From Vibrio sp. Isolate34 (lineage in GTDB: Bacteria; Pseudomonadota; Gammaproteobacteria; Enterobacterales; Vibrionaceae): a stretch of 64,000 nt of DNA. This document shows, piece after piece, positions 38,716 to 46,907 of the stretch (positions within the stretch are counted from its first letter, which is position 1; each line of letters begins with the position of its first letter). The notes beneath the pieces were generated by a model that did no database searches, was not told the origin of the DNA, and was given only the letters and a program-made list of their open reading frames with translations. The position numbers were made by a program, and so were the translations under genes. The stretch covers positions 369,356 to 433,355 of the forward strand of contig NZ_JAKEUO010000001.1 of assembly GCF_022397915.1 (NCBI RefSeq), written 5' to 3'.

Positions 38716-39867
38716 ATGAAAACCGAACTTACCCTTCACGATAGAACTTTGACCTTACATCGTTTCCCTAAACGTTCAAATGAAACCCTTCAAGCTTGGG
38801 ATGCGGGCGACGAATACCTGATCAGTCATGTTGAAGAGATGAACCTTGAACCTGGCAAACACATCCTGATCATGAACGACAGCTTTGGTGCCCTATCCGC
38901 TTGGTTCTCGAAAGATCATGATGTCACCATGATGAGCGACTCATTTATCTCTCACCGTGGTGCCCTGAAAAACTTGCAACGCAATCAAAGTAACCGAGTG
39001 AACTTTTTGAACACGATGGATGATATCCCACACGGTATCGACCTTGTGATCATGCAGCTGCCAAAAACAAATCGTCACCTAATCTGGCAATTGAGCCAGC
39101 TACGCCAAGCATTGCCTGAAGGCTGCCAAGTGATCGGCGTCAACAAGGTAAAAGAGATTCACACCTCTACGCTTAACCTGTTCGAAAAATACCTTGGTGA
39201 AACCAAAACATCACTAGCGAAGAAAAAACACCGCTTAGTATTCTCATCTCCAAACTGCCAGCCAATTCAAACGGTAGAGCCTTTTGTTGAATGGGATGTA
39301 GACGGTGAAGATATCCGCCTGAAAAATTTACCAAATGTTTACTCAGGGGAAGCACTCGATCAAGGCGCTCGCTATATGCTAGAGCACATCCCTCAAGATC
39401 CTGAGCTACGTCATATCATCGATCTTGGTTGTGGCAACGGTGTATTGAGTGTAAAAGCAGGGCAATTGAACCCACAAGCCCGTATCACCTGTGTGGATGA
39501 AAGCTTTATGGCGGTGGAATCGGCGCGCCAAAACGTCAAAGATAACCTTGGTGAAGAAGGCAACTTCCAGTTCATCGCCAACAACTGTTTAGATGGCTTC
39601 AAGAAAAACAGCACCTACTTAGTGATGTGTAATCCTCCATTCCATCAGCAACAAGCGATTACGGATCACATTGCGTGGCAAATGTTCTGTGATGCAAAGC
39701 ATGTTCTAAGCAATGGAGGCAAATTAATTGTTATTGGCAACCGACACCTCGGATACGATGTCAAACTAGCAAGACTATTTGGTGAAGCTAACGTTGAAAC
39801 GCTTGAACTAAACCAAAAATTTGAGATATTACAAGCAACAAGAGAACCTGCGAATTTTAATAAATAA
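38716..39867 (+). CDS. rlmG: 23S rRNA (guanine-1835-N2)-methyltransferase RlmG
   Basis: A 383-aa two-domain methyltransferase. The inactive N-terminal Rossmann domain includes LQAWDAGDEYLI (about 24-35) and IHTSTLNLFEKYLGET. The catalytic C-terminal domain has SAM-binding IIDLGCGNGVLSV (about 234-246) and the N2-guanine signature NPPFHQQ (about 307-313). These features and length (E. coli RlmG 378 aa) separate it from RsmC. It methylates G1835 of 23S rRNA. Divergent from bolA; no close operon partner. Confidence 0.94.
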   Translation: MKTELTLHDRTLTLHRFPKRSNETLQAWDAGDEYLISHVEEMNLEPGKHILIMNDSFGALSAWFSKDHDVTMMSDSFISHRGALKNLQRNQSNRVNFLNTMDDIPHGIDLVIMQLPKTNRHLIWQLSQLRQALPEGCQVIGVNKVKEIHTSTLNLFEKYLGETKTSLAKKKHRLVFSSPNCQPIQTVEPFVEWDVDGEDIRLKNLPNVYSGEALDQGARYMLEHIPQDPELRHIIDLGCGNGVLSVKAGQLNPQARITCVDESFMAVESARQNVKDNLGEEGNFQFIANNCLDGFKKNSTYLVMCNPPFHQQQAITDHIAWQMFCDAKHVLSNGGKLIVIGNRHLGYDVKLARLFGEANVETLELNQKFEILQATREPANFNK

Positions 39868-39933
39868 GCAGAAACGACTTCACAAGAATTTAAGATACCG
39901 AGCTTCTGGTGTGAATTTAGAAAGGATAAAGGA

Positions 39934-40503
39934 ATGAAAAAACTGATTTTGGCTGCTTCTATTATGGCTTTGACAGCATGTTCAGCCCCTCAGCAAGAAC
40001 AAATCAATGTAATGCCAGAAGCTTCACTAAGCTCAAGCAACCTTGTACAAGGCAAAACATACACACTAACCAGTAAAGATGTTCGTGCCGCTCAATACGT
40101 TGCACTGGTTGATAGTGGCCGATCAAATATTCAGCCAATTCACGCTAAGCAGAACATGCGCATTTCTCTAGAGAACGCTGTAGCACAACAGTTAGAGTCT
40201 CAAGGTTACCGCGCAAGCGTCAACAGCGAAAACTCGATTGTTTTAGAGATTCAAGAGGCGCTTGTTACCGTAGAACACACCATTATGGAAAACCAAATGG
40301 ACGGTAAGGTAACACTTGAAGTAACGGCTGAAACTCCGGAAGGTAAGCTCGTTAAAACATTCAACGGTACTGCTACTCGCACAGGTGCATTAAGCGCTTC
40401 AAACGATGATATCGCGATGGTGCTTAACGATGTAATCAACTTGGTATTGAAAGAGATTGCCAATGACCAAGAGCTACAAACTTACATGAAGGAACGTTTC
40501 TAA
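39934..40503 (+). CDS. yajG: YajG-family lipoprotein
   Basis: A 189-aa lipoprotein with lipobox LTAC (Cys16) and a YajG domain, conserved as a neighbour of ampG in enterics. Its function is unknown. AAAGGA lies 7-8 bases before the ATG. Its stop codon overlaps the start of the cyclophilin gene by one base, so the two are co-translated. No transmembrane segment apart from the signal peptide. Confidence 0.9.
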   Translation: MKKLILAASIMALTACSAPQQEQINVMPEASLSSSNLVQGKTYTLTSKDVRAAQYVALVDSGRSNIQPIHAKQNMRISLENAVAQQLESQGYRASVNSENSIVLEIQEALVTVEHTIMENQMDGKVTLEVTAETPEGKLVKTFNGTATRTGALSASNDDIAMVLNDVINLVLKEIANDQELQTYMKERF

Positions 40504-41051
40504 TGGGTCGCATTCTATCTTCTATTGCATTAATGCTGGTGAGCGTGAGCGTTTGGGCTGGTCCTAAAGTGAACGTAGAAACAACATTAGGCGACTTCAC
40601 TATCGAGCTTAACCAAGAGCAAGCACCAGTGAGTGCTGAGAACTTTCTAAAGTACGTAGCTGACGGCAGCTACGAAGGTACTATCTTCCACCGTGTTATT
40701 CCTGGTTTCATGGCGCAAGGTGGCGGCTTCGATCAAGACATGAATCAACAAGCAACTTATGCTCCTATCAAGAATGAAGGCAGCAATGGCTTGAAAAACG
40801 ATACAGCAACAATCGCTATGGCTCGTACTAATGCGCCAGATTCTGCAACTCGCCAGTTCTTCATTAACTTCTCTGATAATGATTTCTTGAACGCAAAAGG
40901 TGGTAACCCAGGCTACGCAGTATTCGGCAAAGTAACTGAAGGTTTTGATGTTGTTCAAAAGATGGCAACGATTCCAACCAAACGAATGGGCCGCATGTCA
41001 GACATCCCTGTCGACCCAATCGTCATCACTAAAGTGACCCTTCTTAAGTAA
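40503..41051 (+). CDS. Periplasmic cyclophilin-type peptidyl-prolyl cis-trans isomerase
   Basis: A 182-aa protein with a signal peptide cleaved near residue 19 (VWA). The cyclophilin domain shows the active-site IFHRVIPGFMAQGGG (about 61-75) with Phe/His/Arg, and ATRQFFINFSDNDFL (about 120-134). It speeds prolyl isomerisation in the periplasm, like E. coli PpiA. It is placed between yajG and ampG, with a terminator before ampG. PpiA orthology is not certain because several paralogues exist. Confidence 0.92.
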   Translation: MGRILSSIALMLVSVSVWAGPKVNVETTLGDFTIELNQEQAPVSAENFLKYVADGSYEGTIFHRVIPGFMAQGGGFDQDMNQQATYAPIKNEGSNGLKNDTATIAMARTNAPDSATRQFFINFSDNDFLNAKGGNPGYAVFGKVTEGFDVVQKMATIPTKRMGRMSDIPVDPIVITKVTLLK

Positions 41052-41059
41052 TCCAATGT

Positions 41060-41088
41060 AACGCCCTTATTTCTTAAGGGCGTTTTTC
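41060..41088 (+). terminator. Terminator between the cyclophilin gene and ampG
   Basis: The stem AACGCCCTTA / TAAGGGCGTT with a 5-base loop is followed by TTTCT. It ends 17 bases before the ampG start. Confidence 0.85.
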
Positions 41089-41104
41089 TATACAAGGACG
41101 CCCT

Positions 41105-42463
41105 ATGTCATCAGGCACTCCCTCTCTTTCTTGGATGCAGACTTTCCGTAGCTACCTTGATAAACGCCTACTTTGGGTGTTTATGCTCGGTTGTTCGAGC
41201 GGCTTCCCATGGGTTCTTATTGGATCCAACATGTCTGGTTGGCTAAAAGATGCAGGTTTAACACGAGCAGCCATTGGCTACTTTGGTAGTGTGTTTGCCG
41301 TCTATGCGATTAACTTTTTATGGGCACCATTGGTAGACCGAGTAAAACTGCCGCTGCTTCACGCAATACTCGGCCAACGCCGCAGTTGGATCTTTTTCTG
41401 CCAAACCATTGTTTTAATCTGCACCTTATTCATCGCAGGTGTCAATCCCGCAGAGAATTTGGCGTTTACCTCAATGTTGGCGCTCGCTATTGCCATTGCC
41501 TCAGCTACGCAAGATATCGCGATTGATGCATTTCGTATTGATACCTTCCCAAAATCCGAAGCATCAAAACTGCCGCAAGCTTCTGCAATGGCCGTAATTG
41601 GTTGGTGGACAGGGTATTCTCTACCAGGTTACCTTGCCTTTATTAATGCAGACTCAATCGGTTGGAATGGCGTGTATTACGGAATGGCAGGTGTCGTTGT
41701 CGTATTAATGCTGTTTACTCTTTTTGTCGGAGAGCCAAATACACAACGCGAAGCCCTACAAGAGCAAGCACAACAGCGACACAATAAAGTAGTCGGCTCA
41801 AAGCTTGTCGCTTGGTTCAGTGTAACGGTAATTGAACCGTTTTATGATTTCTTCAAAAGAAACGGTGTTCAAGTTGCCATTACTCTATTGTTGTTTGTGT
41901 TCCTATTTAAGATAGGTGAAGCCTTCCTAGGTCGCATGTCGATCACCTTCTATAAAGAGATAGGTTTCAGTAACGAACAGATAGGTCACTACTCCAAGTT
42001 AATTGGCTGGGGAGCAACCATATTCTTCACTTTGGTAGGCAGTGTCTTCAATGTGAAATTCGGTATTGTACGCGGGCTGATGATCGGCGGTGTGGCAATG
42101 GCAGCAAGTAATCTAATGTTTGCGTGGATCGCTCAGACTGGCCCGAGTAAAACCTTGTTCTTGGCAACCATCATTGTAGACAACTTCACAACTGCCTTTT
42201 CTACCGTTGCGTTTGTCTCTTTCCTAACGCTATTAACAGGCCAAGCGTTTTCAGCAACACAATACGCCTTACTCGCATCCTTAGGTAACTTCGGTCGCAC
42301 CACACTGGCTTCCTTCAGTGGTGAGTTGGTTGATTACCTAAATGACTGGTCAACCTTCTTTATACTTACTGCGCTTATGGTGATACCAAGTTTGATCATG
42401 CTCTATTCGTTACGCCACTTTTTCACAGATTTACTAGAAAAAGCGAAAACCAACCACGAATAA
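41105..42463 (+). CDS. ampG: Muropeptide permease AmpG
   Basis: A 452-aa major-facilitator protein with about twelve to fourteen membrane segments. It imports GlcNAc-anhydro-MurNAc peptides for peptidoglycan recycling and AmpC induction signalling. The family features SSGFPWVLIGSNMSGWLKDAG (short pieces near residues 24-44) and ATQDIAIDAFRID (about 138-150) are present. AAGGA precedes the ATG. The placement after yajG agrees with E. coli. Length is shorter than E. coli AmpG (491 aa) but normal for Vibrio. Confidence 0.93.
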   Translation: MSSGTPSLSWMQTFRSYLDKRLLWVFMLGCSSGFPWVLIGSNMSGWLKDAGLTRAAIGYFGSVFAVYAINFLWAPLVDRVKLPLLHAILGQRRSWIFFCQTIVLICTLFIAGVNPAENLAFTSMLALAIAIASATQDIAIDAFRIDTFPKSEASKLPQASAMAVIGWWTGYSLPGYLAFINADSIGWNGVYYGMAGVVVVLMLFTLFVGEPNTQREALQEQAQQRHNKVVGSKLVAWFSVTVIEPFYDFFKRNGVQVAITLLLFVFLFKIGEAFLGRMSITFYKEIGFSNEQIGHYSKLIGWGATIFFTLVGSVFNVKFGIVRGLMIGGVAMAASNLMFAWIAQTGPSKTLFLATIIVDNFTTAFSTVAFVSFLTLLTGQAFSATQYALLASLGNFGRTTLASFSGELVDYLNDWSTFFILTALMVIPSLIMLYSLRHFFTDLLEKAKTNHE

Positions 42464-42484
42464 GAGAAAAAGAAGACAGAATAG

Positions 42485-42514
42485 AAAGAGGGTAGCTTCA
42501 CGCTACCCTCTTTT
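42485..42514. terminator. Terminator after ampG
   Basis: The 12-bp stem AAAGAGGGTAGC / GCTACCCTCTTT has a 5-base loop, with T-runs available on both strands. It can also serve the minus-strand fragment at 42542. Confidence 0.88.
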
Positions 42515-42541
42515 ACTTTGTCGCTAATGATTTGGTAAGCG

Positions 42542-42886
42542 CTAGTCTGTTGTATCACTCACAATAAGATTAAAACCCGCTCCGTCATCAATTGCCACGA
42601 CTTGATACACCACACCACTAGCTAGCGTAGCAGGCGCAGAATCAATCGCCACAACTGACGGTTGGCCCGCTACAGTAATGGTCACAAAGTAAGACCCGGC
42701 TGCAACATAAATACCATTCGCGTAGTCTTTGAATTTCACATCACTTAACGCAGGAGTGCTACCAGCAATACCCACGTTTTCTGTTAAAAATAGATCTAAG
42801 ACTGGATTAAAAGGTGGTTTGGATGAGTCATTTTTTAAGAGAAAATGATTAGAAAGGAATACTGTTGATTTTGATACGCATGTCAC
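42542..42886 (-). pseudogene. 5'-truncated DUF4397-like gene remnant
   Basis: A 114-codon open frame starting at GTG. Residues about 30-114 read like the second half of a DUF4397 beta-sandwich: VLDLFLTEN, GSTPALSDVKFKDYANG, YVAAGSYFVTITVAG and LASGVVYQVVAID. The first 28 residues look unrelated and low in quality. There is no signal peptide, whereas intact members are longer secreted proteins or lipoproteins with the VRVVHAS opening, which is missing. Just upstream in another frame lies a short ATG frame (MRIKINSIPF, then stop) that could be the scar of the original N-terminus. I call it a remnant; a short expressed protein is the alternative. Confidence 0.5.
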
Positions 42887-43024
42887 TCTAATTAGTAGAA
42901 TCGTTTGCTTAGCGCACTATTTCACCTATTTATCCACAAAATAATCGAATTTCACAAAATCAATAGAACTCAAGGTGCATCAAGATGCATTGCCACCTTA
43001 AAGTTCCATCATTTAGATCGTTAG

Positions 43025-43040
43025 TGTGATCAACCTCACT
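43025..43040 (+). promoter_or_regulatory. Predicted CRP site upstream of ompK
   Basis: TGTGA-TCAACC-TCACT matches nine of ten core positions of the CRP palindrome TGTGA-N6-TCACA. A TATGAT element at 43093-43098 would put the site centre about 72 bases before transcription start, a class I activation distance. A perfect TATAAT at 43040-43045 overlaps the site edge and is an alternative promoter. E. coli tsx, a functional relative of ompK, is CRP-controlled, which fits. Confidence 0.55.
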
Positions 43041-43168
43041 ATAATAATTGCAATTTTCACTCTGTCTCACTTTTATTTGAGAACAAAATCGCTATGATGC
43101 TCGGCATTCGGACATATAAACACGCACGGATTAGCGGGTTACTTATTTCAAACATAGAGAGTTCCATT

Positions 43169-43975
43169 ATGCGTAAATCACTTTTAACTCTTGGCCTACT
43201 TGCAGCAACTTCTGCTCCAGTAATGGCAGCAGATTATTCTGACGGCGACATCCACAAAAACGATTACAAGTGGATGCAGTTCAACCTTATGGGTGCATTT
43301 GATGAGCTTCCAGGTGAATCATCACATGATTACCTAGAGATGGAATTTGGCGGTCGTTCAGGAATCTTCGACCTATATGGCTATGTTGATGTATTTAACC
43401 TACTTTCGGATCCAGGTAGCGATAAAGCAGACAGCCAAGCAAAAATGTTCATGAAGTTTGCTCCTCGTATGTCTCTTGACGGCCTAACTGGTAAAGATCT
43501 ATCTTTCGGTCCAGTTCAAGAACTTTACGTAGCTTCTGAAATCACTTGGGATGGCGTTAACACAACTGACACTACTTTTGGTGTTAACCAACAAAAAATC
43601 GGTCTAGGTTCTGACGTAATGGTTCCTTGGTTAGGCAAAATTGGCTTAAACCTTTACGGTAACTACGATTCAAACGTTAAAGACTGGAATGGTTTCCAAA
43701 TCTCGACTAACTGGTTCAAACCATTCTACTTCTTCGAAAACGGTTCATTCATTTCTTACCAAGGTTACATTGACTGGCAATTTGCGATGGAAGACGAGTA
43801 CAGCGCAGAAAGCAGTGGTGGCGCAATGTTTAACGGTATCTACTGGCACTCAGACCGTTATGCTGTAGGTTACGGTCTTAAAGCTTACGAAACTATTTAC
43901 GGTCTAGAAGACGGTGGATTCGCAGGTAAAACTTCAGGTGTGAGCCACTACCTAGCAGTAACTTACAAGTTCTAA
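43169..43975 (+). CDS. ompK: OmpK / Tsx-like nucleoside-specific outer-membrane channel
   Basis: A 268-aa outer-membrane beta-barrel. A signal peptide is cleaved after about residue 20 (APVMA), the strands alternate aromatic and polar residues, and the last residues TYKF end in Phe as needed for BAM recognition. It belongs to the nucleoside-specific channel family of Tsx, and in Vibrio this is OmpK, known as receptor of vibriophage KVP40. The start at 43169 is chosen because it opens the signal peptide (MRKSLLTLGLLAA). The 25 upstream in-frame codons lie in the promoter and leader. Confidence 0.93.
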   Translation: MRKSLLTLGLLAATSAPVMAADYSDGDIHKNDYKWMQFNLMGAFDELPGESSHDYLEMEFGGRSGIFDLYGYVDVFNLLSDPGSDKADSQAKMFMKFAPRMSLDGLTGKDLSFGPVQELYVASEITWDGVNTTDTTFGVNQQKIGLGSDVMVPWLGKIGLNLYGNYDSNVKDWNGFQISTNWFKPFYFFENGSFISYQGYIDWQFAMEDEYSAESSGGAMFNGIYWHSDRYAVGYGLKAYETIYGLEDGGFAGKTSGVSHYLAVTYKF

Positions 43976-43999
43976 TCGAACTTCTAAGAAAAGTTTCCT

Positions 44000-44030
44000 A
44001 AATGGCACCCTCGGGTGCCATTTTTTATTG
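44000..44030 (+). terminator. Terminator after ompK
   Basis: The stem AAATGGCACCC / GGGTGCCATTT with a 2-base apex (effective loop 4) is followed by TTTATTG. It lies 24 bases past the ompK stop. Confidence 0.9.
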
Positions 44031-44086
44031 CTTTCATTTAATGCCTCGCTATCCTTGCAGCATCACTTTCTTATCTCGGTACTGCT

Positions 44087-44980
44087 GTGAACATCACGAT
44101 TGTTGGACCCGGAGCGATTGGTTCTTTGTGGGCCATAAAGCTACTTCAAGCTGGTCATAATGTCTCTTTGTGGAGTCGTTCTTCTGACACCTCTACAGAC
44201 CTATCACTTGATGAGCAAACTTCACTCTCCTTCAGTAACAACAATATCGAAAAGCTATCTGCGAGTGACTTGGTGATCGTCACGCTCAAGGCTTGGCAAG
44301 TAAAAGAAGCCACCACTCCGTTACTTCAATATCTCGACCCTGACACCATTCTTATGTTCATGCACAACGGAATGGGAGCGGTAGACGAGATAGCCGCTCA
44401 AATTGATGCTCACCCGGTAGTATTGGCGACCACCACCCAAGCTGCATTCAAACCTGATCGTAATAGTGTCTCTCACACAGGGTTAGGCCAAACTCAACTG
44501 GGGGCTTTTAACCTCCAAGGTCAGCAATGCACTTTTTTGGTTGATGTGTTGGAACACGCCCTACCGACCGTGAATTGGAACCCTGAGATAAAAACTGCGC
44601 TTTGGACTAAGCTCGCCATCAATTGTGCGATCAACCCACTCACGGGCCTTGAACAGATCAAGAATGGCGAACTTGCAGATAAAAGGTTTGGGGATACTTT
44701 AAGCTCTATCGTTGAAGAGCTCACAAAAGTTATGCAAGCCGAAGAGATCGCTTGTTCATTCGGCGAATTAGAAGCCAGCGTCAAACAGGTCATCCAAGCC
44801 ACAGCGCAGAACAACTCATCCATGAAGCAGGATATATTTTACCAACGCAAGACAGAGATCGACTTCATCACTGGTCACCTAATAAAAACAGCACTTAAGC
44901 ATCAGATAAAAGTTCCCGTTAACCAAAAGCTGTTCGATCAGGTCAAAAAGCAAGAAAATAGCTGGAATCATCAAGATTAG
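44087..44980 (+). CDS. panE: 2-dehydropantoate 2-reductase (PanE/ApbA family)
   Basis: A 297-aa NADPH-dependent reductase. The N-terminal nucleotide-binding motif is GPGAIGS (7-13), followed by a 6-phosphogluconate-dehydrogenase-like C-terminal domain containing LWTKLAINCAINPLTG near 170-185 with the conserved Lys/Asn. It converts 2-dehydropantoate to pantoate for pantothenate and CoA. The start is GTG; the Shine-Dalgarno is weak. It is monocistronic between ompK and csdA. The family is firm; assignment as the main PanE rather than a paralogue is likely but not proven. Confidence 0.87.
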   Translation: MNITIVGPGAIGSLWAIKLLQAGHNVSLWSRSSDTSTDLSLDEQTSLSFSNNNIEKLSASDLVIVTLKAWQVKEATTPLLQYLDPDTILMFMHNGMGAVDEIAAQIDAHPVVLATTTQAAFKPDRNSVSHTGLGQTQLGAFNLQGQQCTFLVDVLEHALPTVNWNPEIKTALWTKLAINCAINPLTGLEQIKNGELADKRFGDTLSSIVEELTKVMQAEEIACSFGELEASVKQVIQATAQNNSSMKQDIFYQRKTEIDFITGHLIKTALKHQIKVPVNQKLFDQVKKQENSWNHQD

Positions 44981-45066
44981 TCAGCAACGGTTAACAAGTC
45001 GCGATAAAATAACAATACTGATCAGCATGACGCTGGCACCAATTTCCAAGATTTAGGTAAGAATAG

Positions 45067-46278
45067 ATGTTTGATATCAATCACATCCGAGAGCAGTTTC
45101 CTGCGCTATCACAAACCATCAATCAACAACCATTGATTTACTTAGACAGCGCGGCAACAACACAAAAACCTCAGGTAGTTATTGATGCCATTAGCCAATA
45201 TTACTCTAAGCAGAATGCCAATGTGCACCGTGGTAGCCATAGCTTAACCGCGCAAGCCACCAGTCAATTTGAAACAGCAAGAGACAAAGTCGCCCAGTTT
45301 ATTGGCGCTACGTCTTCAAAGGAAATCATCTGGACTCGTGGTGCCACCGAAGCACTTAACCTCATTGCTCAAACGTACGCAAGAAGTACCCTTCAACCTG
45401 GCGATGAGATCTTAGTGAGTGAAATGGAACACCACGCCAACATAGTGCCTTGGCAAATTGTGGCTGAACAAACCAGCGCTAAAGTAGTTAAAGTGCCAAT
45501 GACATCTGATTGCGAATTTGATCTACAAGCTTTTGATCATCTTCTTAATGATAAGACCAAGATTGTTGCCTTAGCTCAGATCACCAATGTCACAGGTTCT
45601 CGTCAGCCAATTGAACAAGTCATCGAAAAAGCTCACAAAATGAATGCGGTTGTGGTGGTTGATGGCGCACAAGGTATCGTTCATGAATCAATTGATGTTG
45701 CAGCTTTAGGCGCTGATTTCTACGTATTCTCTGGGCACAAACTCTATGCCCCTGCAGGTATTGGCGTGCTTTACGGCAAACTTGAATTGCTCGAGGCGAT
45801 GCCACCTTGGCATGGTGGTGGCAAAATGGTTGAGCGTGTCTCTTTTTCTGGCACGACGTTTTCTGAACTTCCAGGCAAATTTGAAGCGGGCACACCCAAT
45901 GTCGCTGGGGCTATTGCTTTGAGCACTGCAATAGAATGGTTAAGTGGCTTTGTACAACAAGATGTCGAAAATCATATCCACCAGCTACAGCACGAAACCT
46001 ACCATGCACTCAGTAAACTGGATGACATTCAGGTTTTAGGGTATCAACCCAACGCAAGTGTGATTACTTTTGTGATGGATGGCGTTCACCATCAAGATAT
46101 TACGACGCTATTGGATCAACAAGGTATCGCCGTTCGTGCTGGTCACCATTGTGCTCACCCATTGATGGATGCGCTTAATGTGAAAGGAACGGTTCGAATT
46201 TCATTTGGTATTTACAACAATATGGATGACGTTGAAAAGCTCGTAGCGGCGATAGAAAAAGCCGTTGATATGCTTTAG
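45067..46278 (+). CDS. csdA: Cysteine desulfurase CsdA (SufS/CsdA class)
   Basis: A 403-aa PLP-dependent group II cysteine desulfurase that mobilises sulfur from cysteine. The PLP lysine is in FSGHKLYAP (about 219-227) and the catalytic Cys is in RAGHHCAHPLM (about 361). It is called CsdA rather than SufS because its genome partner csdE and tcdA lie next door. In E. coli csdA and csdE are in one operon; here csdA faces csdE, with a tandem repeat and a terminator between them. Confidence 0.92.
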   Translation: MFDINHIREQFPALSQTINQQPLIYLDSAATTQKPQVVIDAISQYYSKQNANVHRGSHSLTAQATSQFETARDKVAQFIGATSSKEIIWTRGATEALNLIAQTYARSTLQPGDEILVSEMEHHANIVPWQIVAEQTSAKVVKVPMTSDCEFDLQAFDHLLNDKTKIVALAQITNVTGSRQPIEQVIEKAHKMNAVVVVDGAQGIVHESIDVAALGADFYVFSGHKLYAPAGIGVLYGKLELLEAMPPWHGGGKMVERVSFSGTTFSELPGKFEAGTPNVAGAIALSTAIEWLSGFVQQDVENHIHQLQHETYHALSKLDDIQVLGYQPNASVITFVMDGVHHQDITTLLDQQGIAVRAGHHCAHPLMDALNVKGTVRISFGIYNNMDDVEKLVAAIEKAVDML

Positions 46279-46279
46279 G

Positions 46280-46377
46280 GAGTAGCGAGTAGCGAGTAGC
46301 GAGTAGCGAGTAGCGAGTAGCGAGTAGCGAGTAGCGAGTAGCGAGTAGCGAGTAGCGAGTAGCGAGTAGCGAGTAGC
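46280..46377. repeat. Perfect tandem heptamer array (GAGTAGC x 14)
   Basis: Fourteen uninterrupted identical copies of the 7-bp unit GAGTAGC (98 bp) begin two bases after the csdA stop codon TAG and end 10 bases before the terminator stem. Because 7 is not a multiple of 3, every frame meets a TAG within 21 bases, so the array is not coding. There is no dyad symmetry within the unit. Copy number is likely to vary by slippage. It is too short in unit and lacks spacers for a CRISPR. Confidence 0.97.
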
Positions 46378-46387
46378 GAAATTATGT

Positions 46388-46417
46388 AGGGTTGGCGTTT
46401 AGCGTCAACCCTTTTTG
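46388..46417 (+). terminator. Terminator after csdA and the heptamer array
   Basis: The 10-bp stem AGGGTTGGCG / CGTCAACCCT (one G-T pair) with a 5-base loop is followed by TTTTTG. It lies between convergent csdA and csdE. Confidence 0.85.
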
Positions 46418-46438
46418 TTTCTGTGTATCTAAGACATA

Positions 46439-46867
46439 TTAAGCACTTAGCTCTTGGATTTGAGTAACAATCGCTTTTAATCCGTTCCCGCGAGATGGGC
46501 TTAGATGGGTAATTAGACCAATTTGTTCAAAGTAGCCATCAATATCAAACGCTTGAATCTGCTCTGATGTTTTTCCATCATATGCCGCCATCACTAACGC
46601 AATAAGCCCGCGCACAATACGAGCATCTGAATCGGCGCAAAAATACCAAACACCGTCGATGTTCTGGGAAACTAGCCACACTTGGCTTTCACAACCAGAT
46701 ACCACAACCTGCTCACTTTTCAGTTCATCAGGCATCACTGGCAGTTTCTTTCCCCATTGAATCACTTGACGATAACGGTCTTCCCAGCCGCTGAATGTCT
46801 GCATCTTCGCGACAATATCGTCACTGGTAATTTCTTGGCCGAATGGAGAGCTCGGGAATGACGTCAT
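46439..46867 (-). CDS. csdE: Sulfur acceptor protein CsdE (SufE family)
   Basis: A 142-aa SufE-fold protein that takes persulfide sulfur from CsdA and passes it on. The acceptor cysteine is in VSGCESQVWL (about 59), and the C-terminal LSPSRGNGLKAI is typical. The start ATG at 46867 is chosen because the family N-terminus begins here; the longer in-frame extension runs back into the end of tcdA. It lies 40 bases after tcdA on the same strand, so both are probably one transcript. Confidence 0.93.
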   Translation of the reverse strand: MTSFPSSPFGQEITSDDIVAKMQTFSGWEDRYRQVIQWGKKLPVMPDELKSEQVVVSGCESQVWLVSQNIDGVWYFCADSDARIVRGLIALVMAAYDGKTSEQIQAFDIDGYFEQIGLITHLSPSRGNGLKAIVTQIQELSA

Positions 46868-46907
46868 TTTTATGTCCAGTAAATTCTTAGTAAGCGTAAA
46901 GTCAGTG

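Noticed and set aside
46280..46377. Possible CRISPR array
   Set aside because: The 7-bp units are contiguous with no spacers and there are no cas genes in the window; it is a simple tandem repeat.
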